DNA of 64,000 bases from Bacteroidaceae bacterium (GCA_016286165.1 JAEESE010000011.1:62001-126000); one strand, 5' to 3'. Counted from the stretch's first letter, positions 33,046-43,008 are shown. Notes: generated from the letters alone by a model not told the origin. A program made the numbers and translations.

Positions 33046-36000
33046 TTATCTCACGGCTGTTTTCTTGCCATTCACGATATACACGCCGCTACGCTGAATG
33101 GAATCCACTTTCACACCACTGAGGTTGTAGTAGTTGTCGTCGGTGCTGTTGTTGCTGGCGTTCATTGTTATGGCATCTTGTTCGCTGCTTATGGGTGCGA
33201 GTTCTATGACGTCGCCGGCTGCTGAAGTGGGAATGGTGAAGCTGCCGTCGCCGTTCTTGGTGACTGCGACCTCCGTGCCATTGACCTTGGCAGAGATGGT
33301 CATCTTAGACGCCAACAAGCCCACGGTGAGGGTAAGTGGCTGCCCCTGATTGTTGATGATACGAGCACTGGCGAATTTGCCGTCGGCCCATTCCTGGTCT
33401 ACAGTGAAGTCGCCGATGGCCTTGAGGCCCTTGATACTTCCGTTCTTCCATGCCGAAGGCAGGGCGGGGAGCAGGTGTAGGTTGCCGTCGTAGCTCTGCA
33501 GGAGCATCTCTGCCACGCCTGAGGTGAAACCGAAGTTGCCGTCGATCTGGAATGGTGAATGCGCATCCCACAGGTTGTAGTAGCAGCCGCCCTGACCTGA
33601 CATGGCTATGATGTAGCTCTGGCTGTGCTTGAGCATGAGAGCGAATACCTTGCGTGCCTCGTTGCCATTGAGGGCACGGGCAAAGAGGTTCACTTTCCAG
33701 CCGCCCGACCAACCGGTGACGTCAGTGGCGTTGCGCACGAGCAGCGAATTGACGGCGGCCTTGTAAAGGCGTTTGCCTTCGGCGTCGTCGGTAAAGGCTG
33801 ACACTTGACCATAGGGATAGAGGGCCATGAGGTGGCTGAGGTGACGATGGCCGGCGGCGTCGCCCTGTGAGTTGAGCGTGAGGTCGGCCCACTCGCGCAG
33901 GCAAGTCTTGCCGTTGTAGGTCTCGGTGTGCAGTCCTTTGTCAAGCACTTCCCAGAAGTCGCGCATCTCTTGCAAGTCGCGGGCAGAGACGGGTGAATCG
34001 TCGGCCAGAATCTCGGCACCTTCGATGACGCTGCGCACTACTTCAGCAGTGTTCTGCTGAGCAAAGGCGGTTGAGTGACCGCTAGGACCGTGCTCGGGCG
34101 AGTATTCGTCGGCCACGAAGTATGTGCCGTTGGATGCCTTGGTGCTGATATCCTTCAGGAACTGTGCTGAACGGAGCATGGCGGGCAGGGCACGGCGCAG
34201 GAAGTCGCGGTCGAGCGTGTAGCGGTAGTGCTGCCACAGATGTGAGCAGTTCCATGCAGCGAGGGTCTTGATCTGGAATGCCATCCACTGCGAAGTGCCG
34301 CCGAAGATATTGGTCTCGGTGGGTACCATCCACCCGCGCACGCCGCTCTTGTAGCGCTGGGCCACGGTGTGGAAGTTGTATCTGTCGCCCGAAAGGGTAA
34401 TGATATTATTGAGGAACGGCAGGTGCATGGTGCTGAGGTTGGTGATCTCGGCAGGCCAGTAGTTCATCTGTACGTTGACGTCGGTGTGGATATCGCAGTG
34501 CCAGAAGCTGGTGTTGGAATCGTTGTTCCAGATGCCCTGCAGGTTGGCCGGTGCGTTGATTAGTACGTTGTTGCAGCTGATCTCAAGATAACGGCCGTAC
34601 TGGAAATAGAGCTGCTCGAGGAACAGGCCGTCGGCCTTGTTGCGGTTGGCGGCCGTGGCGTAGTTGTCGACGAGGGCCTTGGTGGTCATGGTGCTGGCGG
34701 CATCGCCCAATTGTAGGCTTACGCGCCCCATCAACTCAGAGAACTGCGCCACGTGGTCCTCATATATCTTATTCCAACCATCGGCGCAGGCTGCGTCGAG
34801 CAGCTGGCTGTTGGCAGCTGCCACTTGCGCGCGCGTACCTTTAATATATGAAGGTGTGCTGTCGTCGAAGTTGGTTGCTACGGTCATGAATAGGGTGACC
34901 TCGGTGGCACCGTCGACTTCAATGCCCTTGGCGGTGGTGGTGACGGTGCCGCCCGTGGCAACGACGCGCATCTCTGTGCTGTAGCTCACGGTCTTCAGCT
35001 TGCCGCCGAAGGTGCCGCTGCCGTCACTGTAGGTTGCAGCCGAGGCATTGATACTGCCATCGGGCTCGTAGCTGAAGCGCAGGTGCAGAGGCTCGCTGCC
35101 GTCGGCCGTGTAATGGGCTGCCATCACGCGGTGAGGTGCTGAGACGATGTAGCGGCGAGTGTAATGCGTGCCGGCAGTACTACTGAAATTGACGCCTGCT
35201 ACGCCTTGCTCTATGTCGAGATAACGTATGTAGTCGTTGATGGGCTTTGTGTTGTCCTTCACAGAGCCTATCTCGCTGAGGTCGTCGACGAATATCTTGC
35301 CCAGGCAGGCATATTTGCCGTGCTCGCCCCAGTCGGTGGGTGAACCGTTGTAGAGCGTCTTCTCGTTGAGAATGATCTCGTCGCGCAGCACGCCGCCCAG
35401 GAGCGTAGCGCCTATCTGGCCGTTGCCGATGGGCAGGCCGTATTCCATCCACGGGTTGCCTGAATCGGAGAGCGTAGACGGGAAGTCGTACCATAGGCTC
35501 AGCGGGCTGATGTCCGTTGGGCGTGAGCCTCCGTTGACTTGATGATAATCGAGTAAGGGCATATCAGCCTCGTCGATGAACATCAGTTTGTTGCTGTTGT
35601 CGCCGACGCTCCAGAAACCGATATTCTTACCTGCCGACATTCCTGTCCAGGGGTTGAAGGTGGTGCCAGTGATGCCTTTACGTGCTATCTCAAACGAGCC
35701 GTCGGAGTTGGTGATGAGAGTGAAATCAGTGGCGGAACTGGCGTTGGCAACTGTATAACAGAAATCATTGGAGGTATGTTTAACACCGACATAATGACCG
35801 CTGCTGCTCATCAGTTTGAAGCTCTCGGCATTGCCGATGAGTGCCCAAGAGGTGTCGAACACGCCCTTGGTGATGAGCAGGTCGCCCAGTGCTTCACCTT
35901 CGGAGATGTATACTGTGCCTGCGCGGAACTTAATACCATAGTACTTAGCCTCTTCGGCCGAAGCAGAAAAGAAGCCAGGCTGCGGCGGTTCGGGTTGGTC

Positions 36001-36576
36001 GCCTTTGGCTGTGAAAACGAAGGTGGAGTTGTTGTCGCCCATGGCACCGCTGCTGTTCCAATGTGCGATATACCCTCCCTGCTGGTTCCAGTAGTTGTTG
36101 CCAGAGGTGCCGTCCTTGATGAACCAGCCAGCCACGCCGGCTCCGTTGGTGCCCTGCTGGAAGGTGAATGATGCTGATGTGGCACCGTCGGCAGCTACCA
36201 TGGCAGCTTTCTTGTCGTTGGCGGTGGAGAGTACATAACCTGTGCCTAAGGCCTTGTTGTAGAAGCGATAGGCGCCATTGCCGTCGCTGACGATACACCA
36301 GAGACCGGCATCGGAGGTATCTTCGGCTGTATTGCTAAGCTTCAGCACGTTGCCGGCATCGGTATAGGCTGAGCCCGTGCTCAGGTAGAATAGCGTGCCG
36401 CCGCTCTTGTAGTTGGTAATCTGGTACCACACGGTGCCATCGGCGAAGTCGGTGCCTGGAGCATCGGATACCCAAAGTCCGTTGACCATATCGGCTCCGT
36501 GGATTCCTACGATGCCTATTACGCTTAGCAATAAGCATGCAAACAAACGGGAAAGATTATTCATAACTGTTTTCAT
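33046..36576 (-). CDS. Secreted GH95 alpha-L-fucosidase, multidomain, 1176 aa
   Basis: This enzyme would release terminal L-fucose (typically alpha-1,2) or L-galactose from glycans outside the cytoplasm. A signal peptide ([17 protein letters not shown]) is followed by two non-catalytic modules (about residues 30-200 and 205-340) that look like carbohydrate-binding folds. GH95 proper starts at [20 protein letters not shown] (about 370). The catalytic asparagine region is [16 protein letters not shown] (near 710), and the general-acid aspartate region is [15 protein letters not shown] (near 1015). The tail YYNLSGVKV...[13 protein letters not shown] is a short secretion-type signature. It is the last gene of a minus-strand run after an esterase and hflX. 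The fucose would feed the operon at 1-3894. Confidence 0.92.
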   Translation of the reverse strand: MKTVMNNLSRLFACLLLSVIGIVGIHGADMVNGLWVSDAPGTDFADGTVWYQITNYKSGGTLFYLSTGSAYTDAGNVLKLSNTAEDTSDAGLWCIVSDGNGAYRFYNKALGTGYVLSTANDKKAAMVAADGATSASFTFQQGTNGAGVAGWFIKDGTSGNNYWNQQGGYIAHWNSSGAMGDNNSTFVFTAKGDQPEPPQPGFFSASAEEAKYYGIKFRAGTVYISEGEALGDLLITKGVFDTSWALIGNAESFKLMSSSGHYVGVKHTSNDFCYTVANASSATDFTLITNSDGSFEIARKGITGTTFNPWTGMSAGKNIGFWSVGDNSNKLMFIDEADMPLLDYHQVNGGSRPTDISPLSLWYDFPSTLSDSGNPWMEYGLPIGNGQIGATLLGGVLRDEIILNEKTLYNGSPTDWGEHGKYACLGKIFVDDLSEIGSVKDNTKPINDYIRYLDIEQGVAGVNFSSTAGTHYTRRYIVSAPHRVMAAHYTADGSEPLHLRFSYEPDGSINASAATYSDGSGTFGGKLKTVSYSTEMRVVATGGTVTTTAKGIEVDGATEVTLFMTVATNFDDSTPSYIKGTRAQVAAANSQLLDAACADGWNKIYEDHVAQFSELMGRVSLQLGDAASTMTTKALVDNYATAANRNKADGLFLEQLYFQYGRYLEISCNNVLINAPANLQGIWNNDSNTSFWHCDIHTDVNVQMNYWPAEITNLSTMHLPFLNNIITLSGDRYNFHTVAQRYKSGVRGWMVPTETNIFGGTSQWMAFQIKTLAAWNCSHLWQHYRYTLDRDFLRRALPAMLRSAQFLKDISTKASNGTYFVADEYSPEHGPSGHSTAFAQQNTAEVVRSVIEGAEILADDSPVSARDLQEMRDFWEVLDKGLHTETYNGKTCLREWADLTLNSQGDAAGHRHLSHLMALYPYGQVSAFTDDAEGKRLYKAAVNSLLVRNATDVTGWSGGWKVNLFARALNGNEARKVFALMLKHSQSYIIAMSGQGGCYYNLWDAHSPFQIDGNFGFTSGVAEMLLQSYDGNLHLLPALPSAWKNGSIKGLKAIGDFTVDQEWADGKFASARIINNQGQPLTLTVGLLASKMTISAKVNGTEVAVTKNGDGSFTIPTSAAGDVIELAPISSEQDAITMNASNNSTDDNYYNLSGVKVDSIQRSGVYIVNGKKTAVR

Positions 36577-36601
36577 TGTGTGTATATGCGTTTGGTGTTA
36601 C

Positions 36602-37891
36602 TTATGGTTTTAGGAATACTTTCTTGCCGTTGATAATATAGATGCCGGGGGGAAGCAGACGGCTGTCGGCGCGAGAAGCGACGCGCATGCCGTGAAGGTT
36701 AAAGACACGGGAGTCGTTGTTGTCGGCAGCTATATCTCTGCATGAGGTTGCGACATCACCTATAGTAAGTGTCACCACGTGCTCGTTGCCGAGGAAATCG
36801 GTGTAAGTGGCCGTAACGATTCCGCCTTTGCCGTCGGAGCCTATTTTCACCTTGCCATTGGTTATCTTGAAATCCTCGCTGGTGAAAGTGGCTTCCTCAG
36901 TGAGGTCTTCGCGATGGCCGTCGGCAAAGGTGCACCACAATTGCAGGGTGACGGTGGCGCGGGCTTTGGCTTCGAACTCGGTATCGAAACTCTTTACGGT
37001 GAAGAATTTCTTTAGGCTTGAGGTGATACGGTAGTCCTCGTTCATCCTGGTGTCGAGTTCCATCGTGCGTAGGGCTTCGTAGGCGTAGCGCTTGCCCGTA
37101 GTGCGATAACCTGCAGCGCAGAAATGCCAAGGGTCGGTGTTGTTGCCTGGGCAACCGTTGGAATGGATGACGTGAGATGTAGGAACCACCGACGGCATCT
37201 TTGCGATGATGTTGTTATGTCCCCAACACACGCCGCCCTGGTCTTCGCGCAGCATCTCACCAACGAACAAGGGCACACTATCGGCGCTGAGACCGAGGTC
37301 GGTGAGCATGTCGTTGTAGATCTTCTTGACGTTCTTGGGCCAATTGGGGTCGCAGTTGTTGGAGCATCCCTGATGCAGAAGTATGCCTTTGATGACACCT
37401 TTCTCCTGTGCCTTGCGTCCCATGTCTATAAGACGCTGGTATGCATTGCCGCCATAGTGGTTCCTTGTGATTATTGCCCACCATTCGTTGGGGTTGTCGG
37501 CAAGCTTTTGTACGCATTTGTCCTTGTCGAACATCTCAATGGGACTGCCGCCCATGGCTACGGCTACGACGCCGACCTTGACATCCTTGGGCAGGGCAGC
37601 TACCATGGTGCGACCGAAATAGTCGCTCATGCCGAGCTTGCCCACGGGACTGACGATGGGCGGTAAGGCCTTGTACCATTTGCCCAGCGCGCGGGCAGGA
37701 CTGTCGAATTTAGTGGTGGCGAGCATCTGGAAACGAGTGTCGACCGCGTTGTCGACGGTCTCCCATTGAGCATTGCCTTCCATGTTCGACTGCCCGAAAC
37801 AAAGATAGACATAAAAATTAGGATCAACTTCGGCACGGGCTGCAGTAAGGCTTCCAGCCAGTAGTACTACCATTAATAGGATTCGTTTCAT
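36602..37891 (-). CDS. Secreted SASA-domain carbohydrate esterase
   Basis: This is an SGNH-type acetyl esterase of the sialate O-acetylesterase (SASA/DUF303) kind, also seen in CE6 acetylxylan esterases. The nucleophile motif is FGQSNMEG near the N-terminus, and the catalytic Asp-His pair is likely in TDPWHFCAAGY. The ATG at 37891 gives a good signal peptide (RILLMVVLLAGSLTAARA); the frame runs further upstream but overlaps hflX. The C-terminus VFNLHGMRV...PPGIYIINGKKVFLKP is the same kind of tail as in the downstream GH95, 25 bases away. It probably removes acetyl groups that block the fucosidase or partner enzymes. Confidence 0.85.
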   Translation of the reverse strand: MKRILLMVVLLAGSLTAARAEVDPNFYVYLCFGQSNMEGNAQWETVDNAVDTRFQMLATTKFDSPARALGKWYKALPPIVSPVGKLGMSDYFGRTMVAALPKDVKVGVVAVAMGGSPIEMFDKDKCVQKLADNPNEWWAIITRNHYGGNAYQRLIDMGRKAQEKGVIKGILLHQGCSNNCDPNWPKNVKKIYNDMLTDLGLSADSVPLFVGEMLREDQGGVCWGHNNIIAKMPSVVPTSHVIHSNGCPGNNTDPWHFCAAGYRTTGKRYAYEALRTMELDTRMNEDYRITSSLKKFFTVKSFDTEFEAKARATVTLQLWCTFADGHREDLTEEATFTSEDFKITNGKVKIGSDGKGGIVTATYTDFLGNEHVVTLTIGDVATSCRDIAADNNDSRVFNLHGMRVASRADSRLLPPGIYIINGKKVFLKP

Positions 37892-37895
37892 CAGG

Positions 37896-39161
37896 CTATT
37901 TCTCATCGTCGTTTTCCTCGTAGTGTTGGAAGAGGAAGTCGTTGTAGGGATATTTTTGTACGTGAAGTTCTCGCACACGTGTATAAAGTGCCGTGCGGAG
38001 CTCGTCGATATTAGTGCGTTCGCGAGCGCTGATGAAGAGGCAGTCGCCATTGAGCTTTGCCATCCATGTCTTCATCAGGTCGGGTAGGGGGGTGTTCTCG
38101 CGTGTGGCGGGAGTGAGGTCGTCGTCGTCCTTTGGCGTGAAGGTATAGGCGTCGATCTTATTGAAGATGATCATCGATGGCTTGTCGGCGCAGCCGAGGT
38201 CGGCCAGAGTCTTGTCAACGACGCGTATCTGTTCCTCGAAATCAGGATGCGAGATATCCACGACATGCACGAGCAAATCGGCTTCTCGCACCTCGTCGAG
38301 AGTGCTCTTGAAGGATTCGATGAGGTCTGTAGGCAGTTTGCGAATGAAACCTACGGTGTCGGAGAGCAGGAATGGCAGGTTGTCGATGATGACCTTGCGC
38401 ACGGTGGTATCCAAAGTGGCAAAGAGCTTGTTCTCGGCGAATACTTCACTCTTGGCCAGAAGGTTCATGAGGGTGCTCTTGCCTACGTTGGTGTAGCCGA
38501 CAAGTGCTACACGTATCATTCGTCCTCGGTTGCTGCGCTGTGTGCTTTTCTGGCGGTCGATGTCGGCAAGGCGTTGCTTGAGCAAGCTCATGCGGTTGAG
38601 GATGATACGGCGGTCCATCTCCAACTGCGTTTCGCCTGGGCCGCGCAGACCTACGCTGCCCTTGCCGCCTCCAGAACCGGAACCGCCGCCCTGGCGCTCG
38701 AGGTGAGTCCATAGGCGTTGCAGACGCGGCAGCATATAGCGGTACTGTGCCAGCTCCACCTGTGTCTTGGCATTGGCTGTCTGAGCTCGCATGGCGAAGA
38801 TGTCGAGGATGAGGCTTGTGCGGTCGAGAATCTTCACCTTCAACACGCTCTCGATATTGCGCAACTGCTTGGCGCTGAGCTCATCGTCGAAGATTACCAT
38901 GCCTATCTCGCGGTCGGCATCCTCCTCGGCGGCTATAAAGGCGCGTATCTCATCCAACTTGCCTTTGCCTACGTAGCTGGTTTGGCTGGGACCGCCCACG
39001 CGCTGAGTGAAACGGCGCACGGTGACGGCTCCTGCCGTAGTGGCCAGGAACTCCAGCTCATCGAGATATTCATTAGTCTTGCGCTCGTTCTGCTCCGGGG
39101 TGATAAGACCCACGAGAACGGCCGTTTCGGCTTGTGCCTCGGTGATTACGAACTCTTTCAT
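37896..39161 (-). CDS. hflX: GTPase HflX
   Basis: HflX is a ribosome-associated GTPase that splits stalled or hibernating ribosomes under stress. The 421 residues include the N-terminal HflX domain (FTQRVGGPSQTSYVGKGKLD), the glycine-rich linker (GGGSGSGGGKGSVGLRGPGE) and the G domain (from about residue 215). The G domain has the P-loop GYTNVGKST, G3 DTVGFIRKLP and G4 FNKID. It overlaps or abuts the esterase start 4 bases downstream, so the two may be translationally coupled, an odd partnership for a housekeeping gene. Confidence 0.96.
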   Translation of the reverse strand: MKEFVITEAQAETAVLVGLITPEQNERKTNEYLDELEFLATTAGAVTVRRFTQRVGGPSQTSYVGKGKLDEIRAFIAAEEDADREIGMVIFDDELSAKQLRNIESVLKVKILDRTSLILDIFAMRAQTANAKTQVELAQYRYMLPRLQRLWTHLERQGGGSGSGGGKGSVGLRGPGETQLEMDRRIILNRMSLLKQRLADIDRQKSTQRSNRGRMIRVALVGYTNVGKSTLMNLLAKSEVFAENKLFATLDTTVRKVIIDNLPFLLSDTVGFIRKLPTDLIESFKSTLDEVREADLLVHVVDISHPDFEEQIRVVDKTLADLGCADKPSMIIFNKIDAYTFTPKDDDDLTPATRENTPLPDLMKTWMAKLNGDCLFISARERTNIDELRTALYTRVRELHVQKYPYNDFLFQHYEENDDEK

Positions 39162-39165
39162 AATA

Positions 39166-39276
39166 TAAAAGTGAACAGCGAAAGAGTGAAAAGTGAAAAA
39201 TAAGAATTACCTGCGAGCATAGGCGGTGACAGGTTACTTGTATTTTTCACTTTTCACTCTTTCATTTTTCACTTAA
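39166..39276. repeat. 22-base inverted repeat made of GTGAAAA heptamers
   Basis: AAAGAGTGAAAAGTGAAAAATA at 39181-39202 is the exact reverse complement of 39241-39262. Further heptamers extend both arms (39166-39276). The 38-base spacer carries weaker inner symmetry (AATTACCTG with CAGGTTACTT). It fills the gap between the lipoprotein gene and hflX and runs into the lipoprotein's 3' end. Confidence 0.85.
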
Positions 39277-40126
39277 CCTGAATGACGAGGTATTTGCTTG
39301 CACTCCAGAACTTGGCAGGGTCGGTGATGCGGAGGATGTACTGCCCCTTAGCGTCCTTAGCAAGAACGTAACTGTTGGCAGGATGACTGGTCAGCAGTTC
39401 GGCACTCTTGCTGTAGAGCTTGATTTCCTTGTCGATACGTGTGTCGATCTTTGTGAAATAGTCGCGGTTGAAGTTGCTGGCCTTCAGCACATCGCCGTTC
39501 TGGAGAATCTTCTGCTCTTTGAGCTCGGCCTTGGTGCCGAAAACAAACCATGCTGAATGCAGGTCTTTGTCCTGAGCCTGGATGGTCTCCTGCTTCTGTT
39601 GGTTGTCGGCTTCGAGGTTGCTGACGCTTTCGCTGAGTGAGTTGATTTGGTCGCCCTGCTCGGCAATCTGAATGTCCTTCTCGGCCAGCTGAGCCTGCAG
39701 CTCCTGAATGTGGGTGTTCTGCTCTTCGAGCTGTGCCGACAGGTTCTCAATAGTCTTAGTGAGTTTCTCCACGTTAATGGTCGAGGCCTTCAGGCGCTGC
39801 TTCAGTTGCTCCACTTTTTCGCGGTTCTGCTTGAGTGTCTCCTGGATGAATTGCATGTTCTCGCGAATCACCTCGCGCGACGAGGCGCTCTCGGGATTGC
39901 CGTTGGCAACGGTTATGCGGCCTTCAGCTTCGTTTATGAGGCGGAATCCCTCTTGGATTTCGTTGACGGAACCCATTATCTCGTTGAGCTCAACGTCTTT
40001 CTCGTCGAGCAACTGCATTAAGGAGTCACGCTCCATTTGTGCTTTTTCGTTTGTCTTGCCGAATTCGTTGCAAGATGCGAATGTTAATGCCGTGAGGCAT
40101 AGGGGTACAAGAAAAAACTTTTTCAT
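39269..40126 (-). CDS. Coiled-coil lipoprotein of unknown function
   Basis: The N-terminus MKKFFLVPLCLTALTFASCN is a lipoprotein signal with the lipobox FASC, so the mature protein is lipid-anchored. Residues about 25-195 are an almost continuous coiled coil (EKLTKTIENLSAQLEEQNTH). The last 85 residues form a small globular domain (SAWFVFGTKAELKEQKILQN) ending in a beta-rich segment. I recognise it as a conserved Bacteroidales-type protein but cannot name a function. Possible roles are tethering or spacing in the envelope. It lies 46 bases after rsmI. Confidence 0.8.
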   Translation of the reverse strand: MKKFFLVPLCLTALTFASCNEFGKTNEKAQMERDSLMQLLDEKDVELNEIMGSVNEIQEGFRLINEAEGRITVANGNPESASSREVIRENMQFIQETLKQNREKVEQLKQRLKASTINVEKLTKTIENLSAQLEEQNTHIQELQAQLAEKDIQIAEQGDQINSLSESVSNLEADNQQKQETIQAQDKDLHSAWFVFGTKAELKEQKILQNGDVLKASNFNRDYFTKIDTRIDKEIKLYSKSAELLTSHPANSYVLAKDAKGQYILRITDPAKFWSASKYLVIQVK

Positions 40127-40172
40127 TTTACCTTTATTTTAATTGGTTGTTATTTCGTTTTCTGTTTTTTTG

Positions 40173-40868
40173 TTATTCCGGCTTTTCCAGTCTTTCGGGC
40201 TTTTCAGGTTTCCCACCGACAATGATTACGAATTCGCCGCGCGGCTCGTGCTCTTGGAAATGCGTCAAGGCTTCGGCTATGGAGCCGCGCACCACTTCCT
40301 CGTGCACCTTTGATATCTCGCGGCAGACGGCTACCGGCCGCTCCTGGCCGAATACCTCTGCAAACTGCTGTAAGGCCTTCACGATGCGGTGGGGCGATTC
40401 GTAGAAGACCATGGTACGTGTTTCGTCGGTCAGTAGCTGCAGTCGTGTCTGCCGTCCTTTCTTCTGAGGCAGGAAGCCTTCGAAACAGAAACGGTCGCAT
40501 GGCAGACCGGAGGCCACCAGCGCTGGCACGAAGGCTGTAGCGCCAGGCAGACAACTGACTTCAACGCCTGCGCGTATGGCCTCGCGCGCGACGAGGAAAC
40601 CAGGATCGCTAATGCCCGGAGTGCCGGCATCGCTCACCACTGCTATGGTCTCGCCGGCAAGCAGGCGTTCCACTATACGAGCCACCGCCTGGTGCTCGTT
40701 GAACTTGTGGTACGAGAGCATCGGCTTGTGAATATCGAAGTGTTTCAGCAGGAGACCGCTCGTGCGGGTATCCTCTGCCAAAATCAGGTCGGCCTCGCGT
40801 AGCACCCTCAGTGCACGCATGGTGATATCTTCGAGATTGCCTACAGGCGTTGGTACGAGGTATAACAT
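40173..40868 (-). CDS. rsmI: 16S rRNA (cytidine-1402-2'-O)-methyltransferase
   Basis: RsmI methylates the ribose of C1402 in the 16S rRNA P site using S-adenosylmethionine. The N-terminus LYLVPTPVGNLEDITMRAL is diagnostic, followed by LILAEDTRTSG and SDAGTPGISDPGFLVAR. The ATG at 40868 gives 231 residues; a TTG at 40877 is possible but overlaps the promoter. The -7 box ends only seven bases upstream of the ATG, so the mRNA is predicted to be leaderless or nearly so. The chain ends in a short repeated tail (GKPEKPERLEKPE). Confidence 0.95.
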   Translation of the reverse strand: MLYLVPTPVGNLEDITMRALRVLREADLILAEDTRTSGLLLKHFDIHKPMLSYHKFNEHQAVARIVERLLAGETIAVVSDAGTPGISDPGFLVAREAIRAGVEVSCLPGATAFVPALVASGLPCDRFCFEGFLPQKKGRQTRLQLLTDETRTMVFYESPHRIVKALQQFAEVFGQERPVAVCREISKVHEEVVRGSIAEALTHFQEHEPRGEFVIIVGGKPEKPERLEKPE

Positions 40869-40874
40869 ACGCGG

Positions 40875-40882
40875 CAAAGGTA
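40875..40882 (-). promoter_or_regulatory. -7 box of rsmI
   Basis: On the minus strand TACCTTTG ends seven bases before the ATG at 40868. Transcription would begin at or next to the start codon. The upstream region is AT-rich (TTTAAAC repeats) without TTTG at the expected place. Confidence 0.6.
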
Positions 40883-40973
40883 CAAAAAAGTTTATTGTTT
40901 AAAGTTTAAAGTATAAAGATTTATTCGCTATTTACGTTTTATTTGCATTTTTCAAGGATTTTCTCACGTTTTC

Positions 40974-41005
40974 TTTGGCAGAAACGCAATAAAAGACTAC
41001 TTTTG
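40974..41005 (+). promoter_or_regulatory. Promoter of tdk
   Basis: TTTG (40974-40977), exactly 20 bases, then TACTTTTG (40998-41005) fits TTTG-N20-TAnnTTTG. The expected start site near 41012 leaves about five leader bases before the ATG at 41017. Confidence 0.75.
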
Positions 41006-41016
41006 ACACAAATTTT

Positions 41017-41607
41017 ATGCTAATAAGAATGAGAAGCGAAAGGGATTACAATGGCGAGGTGATGCGACGTGGCCGCGTGGAGGTGGTCTGCGGTTCCATG
41101 TTTTCGGGCAAGACCGAGGAGCTCATACGTCGTGTCAAGCGTGCGGTGTTTGCCAAGCAGAAAGTGGAGATCTTCAAGCCTGCTATCGATGTGCGCTACA
41201 GCGAAGAGGATGTTGTAAGCCACGAAGGCAAGGCCATACCCTCGACGCCCGTGGAGAGTGCCGCAAGCATATTGCTTATGGGGTCAGACTGCGACGTGCT
41301 CGGCGTGGACGAGGCTCAGTTCTTCGACGACCAGATAGTGGACGTGTGCAATGAATTGGCTAACCGTGGCATACGCGTCATTGTGGCAGGCCTCGACCTT
41401 GACTTCCGCGGACAGCCCTTCGGTCCGATGCCTAAGCTGTGTGCTATCGCTGACGAGGTTACTAAGGTGCATGCCATCTGTGTGCGCTGCGGAGCCCTTG
41501 CTTACGTCAGCCATCGTATTGTGGCAGGTGAAAAACAGGTACTGCTTGGGGAAACACACGAATACGAACCGCTCTGCCGTCAGTGTTACGCAGAGGCCAC
41601 TTCATAA
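41017..41607 (+). CDS. tdk: Thymidine kinase (type II)
   Basis: This salvage enzyme phosphorylates thymidine with ATP. The P-loop is [11 protein letters not shown], the Walker B-like segment is [13 protein letters not shown], the thymidine-binding lasso region is [11 protein letters not shown], and the zinc-binding cysteines are CVRCGA and CRQC. The length of 196 is normal. The ATG at 41017 is used; a second ATG at 41029 is in frame, and the conserved core starts at about residue 18. It lies 18 bases upstream of the AI-2E family gene. Confidence 0.97.
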   Translation: MLIRMRSERDYNGEVMRRGRVEVVCGSMFSGKTEELIRRVKRAVFAKQKVEIFKPAIDVRYSEEDVVSHEGKAIPSTPVESAASILLMGSDCDVLGVDEAQFFDDQIVDVCNELANRGIRVIVAGLDLDFRGQPFGPMPKLCAIADEVTKVHAICVRCGALAYVSHRIVAGEKQVLLGETHEYEPLCRQCYAEATS

Positions 41608-41625
41608 CCCTTCAATCCGTCAACC

Positions 41626-42786
41626 ATGTTCAAGACTCCTATCACTTTCGACAGCTTCATTCGCGGAGCGCTCATAGCCCTGATACTCTTCGGTGTCGGT
41701 TTCCTGATAAACCGCCTCAGTGGCGTGCTGTTGCCCTTTTTCATTGCATGGCTCTTGGCTTACCTGATATACCCGTTGGTCAACTTCCTGCAATATCGCT
41801 GCCATCTGCGCTATCGCACCCTTAGCATCTTTGTCGCTTTGATAATCGTGCTGGCGGTGATTACTGGTGTTCTGCTGCTCATAATACCGCCGATAATAAC
41901 TGAGTTCTCAAAGGCCAATGGACTGTTTGCCAAATATGCAGAGCGTTTCCTTGGCGGTACGGGACTGATTCCCTACATTCAGGACTTCTTGAATCAGTGG
42001 GGTTCAAAATATCAGGACAATATCCTTGATCTTGTCAAGGAGAAGAGTTTCGTTGACGCCGCACAATCGGTGCTCGGGCAGTTGTGGGATATTCTATACC
42101 AGACCTTCGACTTTGCTATCGGCGTAGTGGGTTCGCTGATAGTGTTGCTGTACATGTTTTTCATACTTCAAGACTACGAGAAACTCAGCAACGGATGGTT
42201 TGACCTTCTGCCAGAACGCACGCGTCCATTTGCTGCACAACTCGTGACCGATGTTGAGCACGGCATGAACAGTTATTTCCGTGGTCAGGGCCTTGTAGCT
42301 CTATGTGTAGGCGTGCTCTTCTCTATCGGTTTTCTTATCGTAGGCTTCCCTATGGCTGTGGGCTTGGGCATGTTTATGGGCTTCCTAAACCTCGTGCCTT
42401 ATCTTCAGATGGTAGGCTTCCTACCCATGGTACTTCTTGCTTTGCTTAAATCCGCCGATACGGGCGAGAACTTCTGGGTTATCATTCTGCCGGCCATCAT
42501 AGTGGTATGCATAGTGCAGGCCCTGCAGGATATGTTCCTCGTGCCAAAGATTATGGGCTCGGCCATGGGATTGAAGCCGGCAGTCATCCTCCTTTCTCTC
42601 TCGGTATGGGGCTCGTTGCTTGGTTTCATAGGCTTGATCATAGCTTTGCCGCTCACCACTCTGCTCATCTCCTATTACCGACGTTTCGTGCTCGACGAGA
42701 ATGTGAAACCTTTGCCACAATCTGTATCCGAAGAACCCATAGAGGAGCCTTTTGAGGTGCCTTCAGAGTCATCTGAGAATGCATAA
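41626..42786 (+). CDS. AI-2E family (PerM/UPF0118) membrane transporter
   Basis: This is a polytopic inner-membrane protein of 386 residues with about eight helices: an N-terminal pair (GALIALILFGVGFLINRL), an extracytoplasmic segment, and the C-terminal block VPYLQMVGFLPMVLLALLKS with the family's conserved PKIMG and GFIGLIIALPLTTL. Members have been proposed to export autoinducer-2 (TqsA) or to act as sodium/proton antiporters; nothing here decides between these. It probably shares a transcript with tdk. The C-terminus is acidic and repetitive. Confidence 0.9.
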   Translation: MFKTPITFDSFIRGALIALILFGVGFLINRLSGVLLPFFIAWLLAYLIYPLVNFLQYRCHLRYRTLSIFVALIIVLAVITGVLLLIIPPIITEFSKANGLFAKYAERFLGGTGLIPYIQDFLNQWGSKYQDNILDLVKEKSFVDAAQSVLGQLWDILYQTFDFAIGVVGSLIVLLYMFFILQDYEKLSNGWFDLLPERTRPFAAQLVTDVEHGMNSYFRGQGLVALCVGVLFSIGFLIVGFPMAVGLGMFMGFLNLVPYLQMVGFLPMVLLALLKSADTGENFWVIILPAIIVVCIVQALQDMFLVPKIMGSAMGLKPAVILLSLSVWGSLLGFIGLIIALPLTTLLISYYRRFVLDENVKPLPQSVSEEPIEEPFEVPSESSENA

Positions 42787-42853
42787 ATAGAAAAAAATGC
42801 ACTTAAAACGAAAAAAAAATGCAAAACGTAAATGGTAAATCGTAAATAATGCT

Positions 42854-42861
42854 TACCTTTG
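42854..42861 (+). promoter_or_regulatory. -7 box of the tRNA-Lys gene
   Basis: TACCTTTG lies 43 bases before the tRNA. The preceding 25 bases are CGTAAAT/GTAAATG repeats, which occupy the -33 position. Confidence 0.6.
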
Positions 42862-42903
42862 CAGCCGCAAAATGAGGAACACCCTCATCCAAGCGTTTAG
42901 GTA

Positions 42904-42979
42904 GATCCGTTAGCTCAGCAGGTAGAGCACAACACTTTTAATGTTGGGGTCTTGGGTTCGAGCCCCAAACGGATCACCA
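42904..42979 (+). tRNA. tRNA-Lys (anticodon TTT), CCA encoded
   Basis: The acceptor stem GATCCGT pairs with ACGGATC. The D arm is GCTC...GAGC, and the anticodon stem CAACA/TGTTG encloses CTTTTAA with anticodon TTT. The T arm is TTGGG-TTCGAGC-CCCAA. Discriminator A76 is followed by an encoded CCA (42977-42979). A terminator hairpin follows within four bases. Confidence 0.97.
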
Positions 42980-42982
42980 CAG

Positions 42983-43008
42983 AAAGAGGCTTCGCAGCCT
43001 CTTTTTTG
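42983..43008 (+). terminator. Terminator of the tRNA-Lys transcript
   Basis: AAAGAGGCT (42983-42991) pairs with AGCCTCTTT (42996-43004) around TCGC, followed by further T residues. Just beyond it, 43012-43024 is the exact 13-base reverse complement of the tRNA 3' part at 42961-42973. Confidence 0.85.

Noticed and set aside
39166..39276. Possible CRISPR or phage attachment array
   Set aside because: The repeats are 7-base words without unique spacers, and no cas gene, integrase or att core is present.
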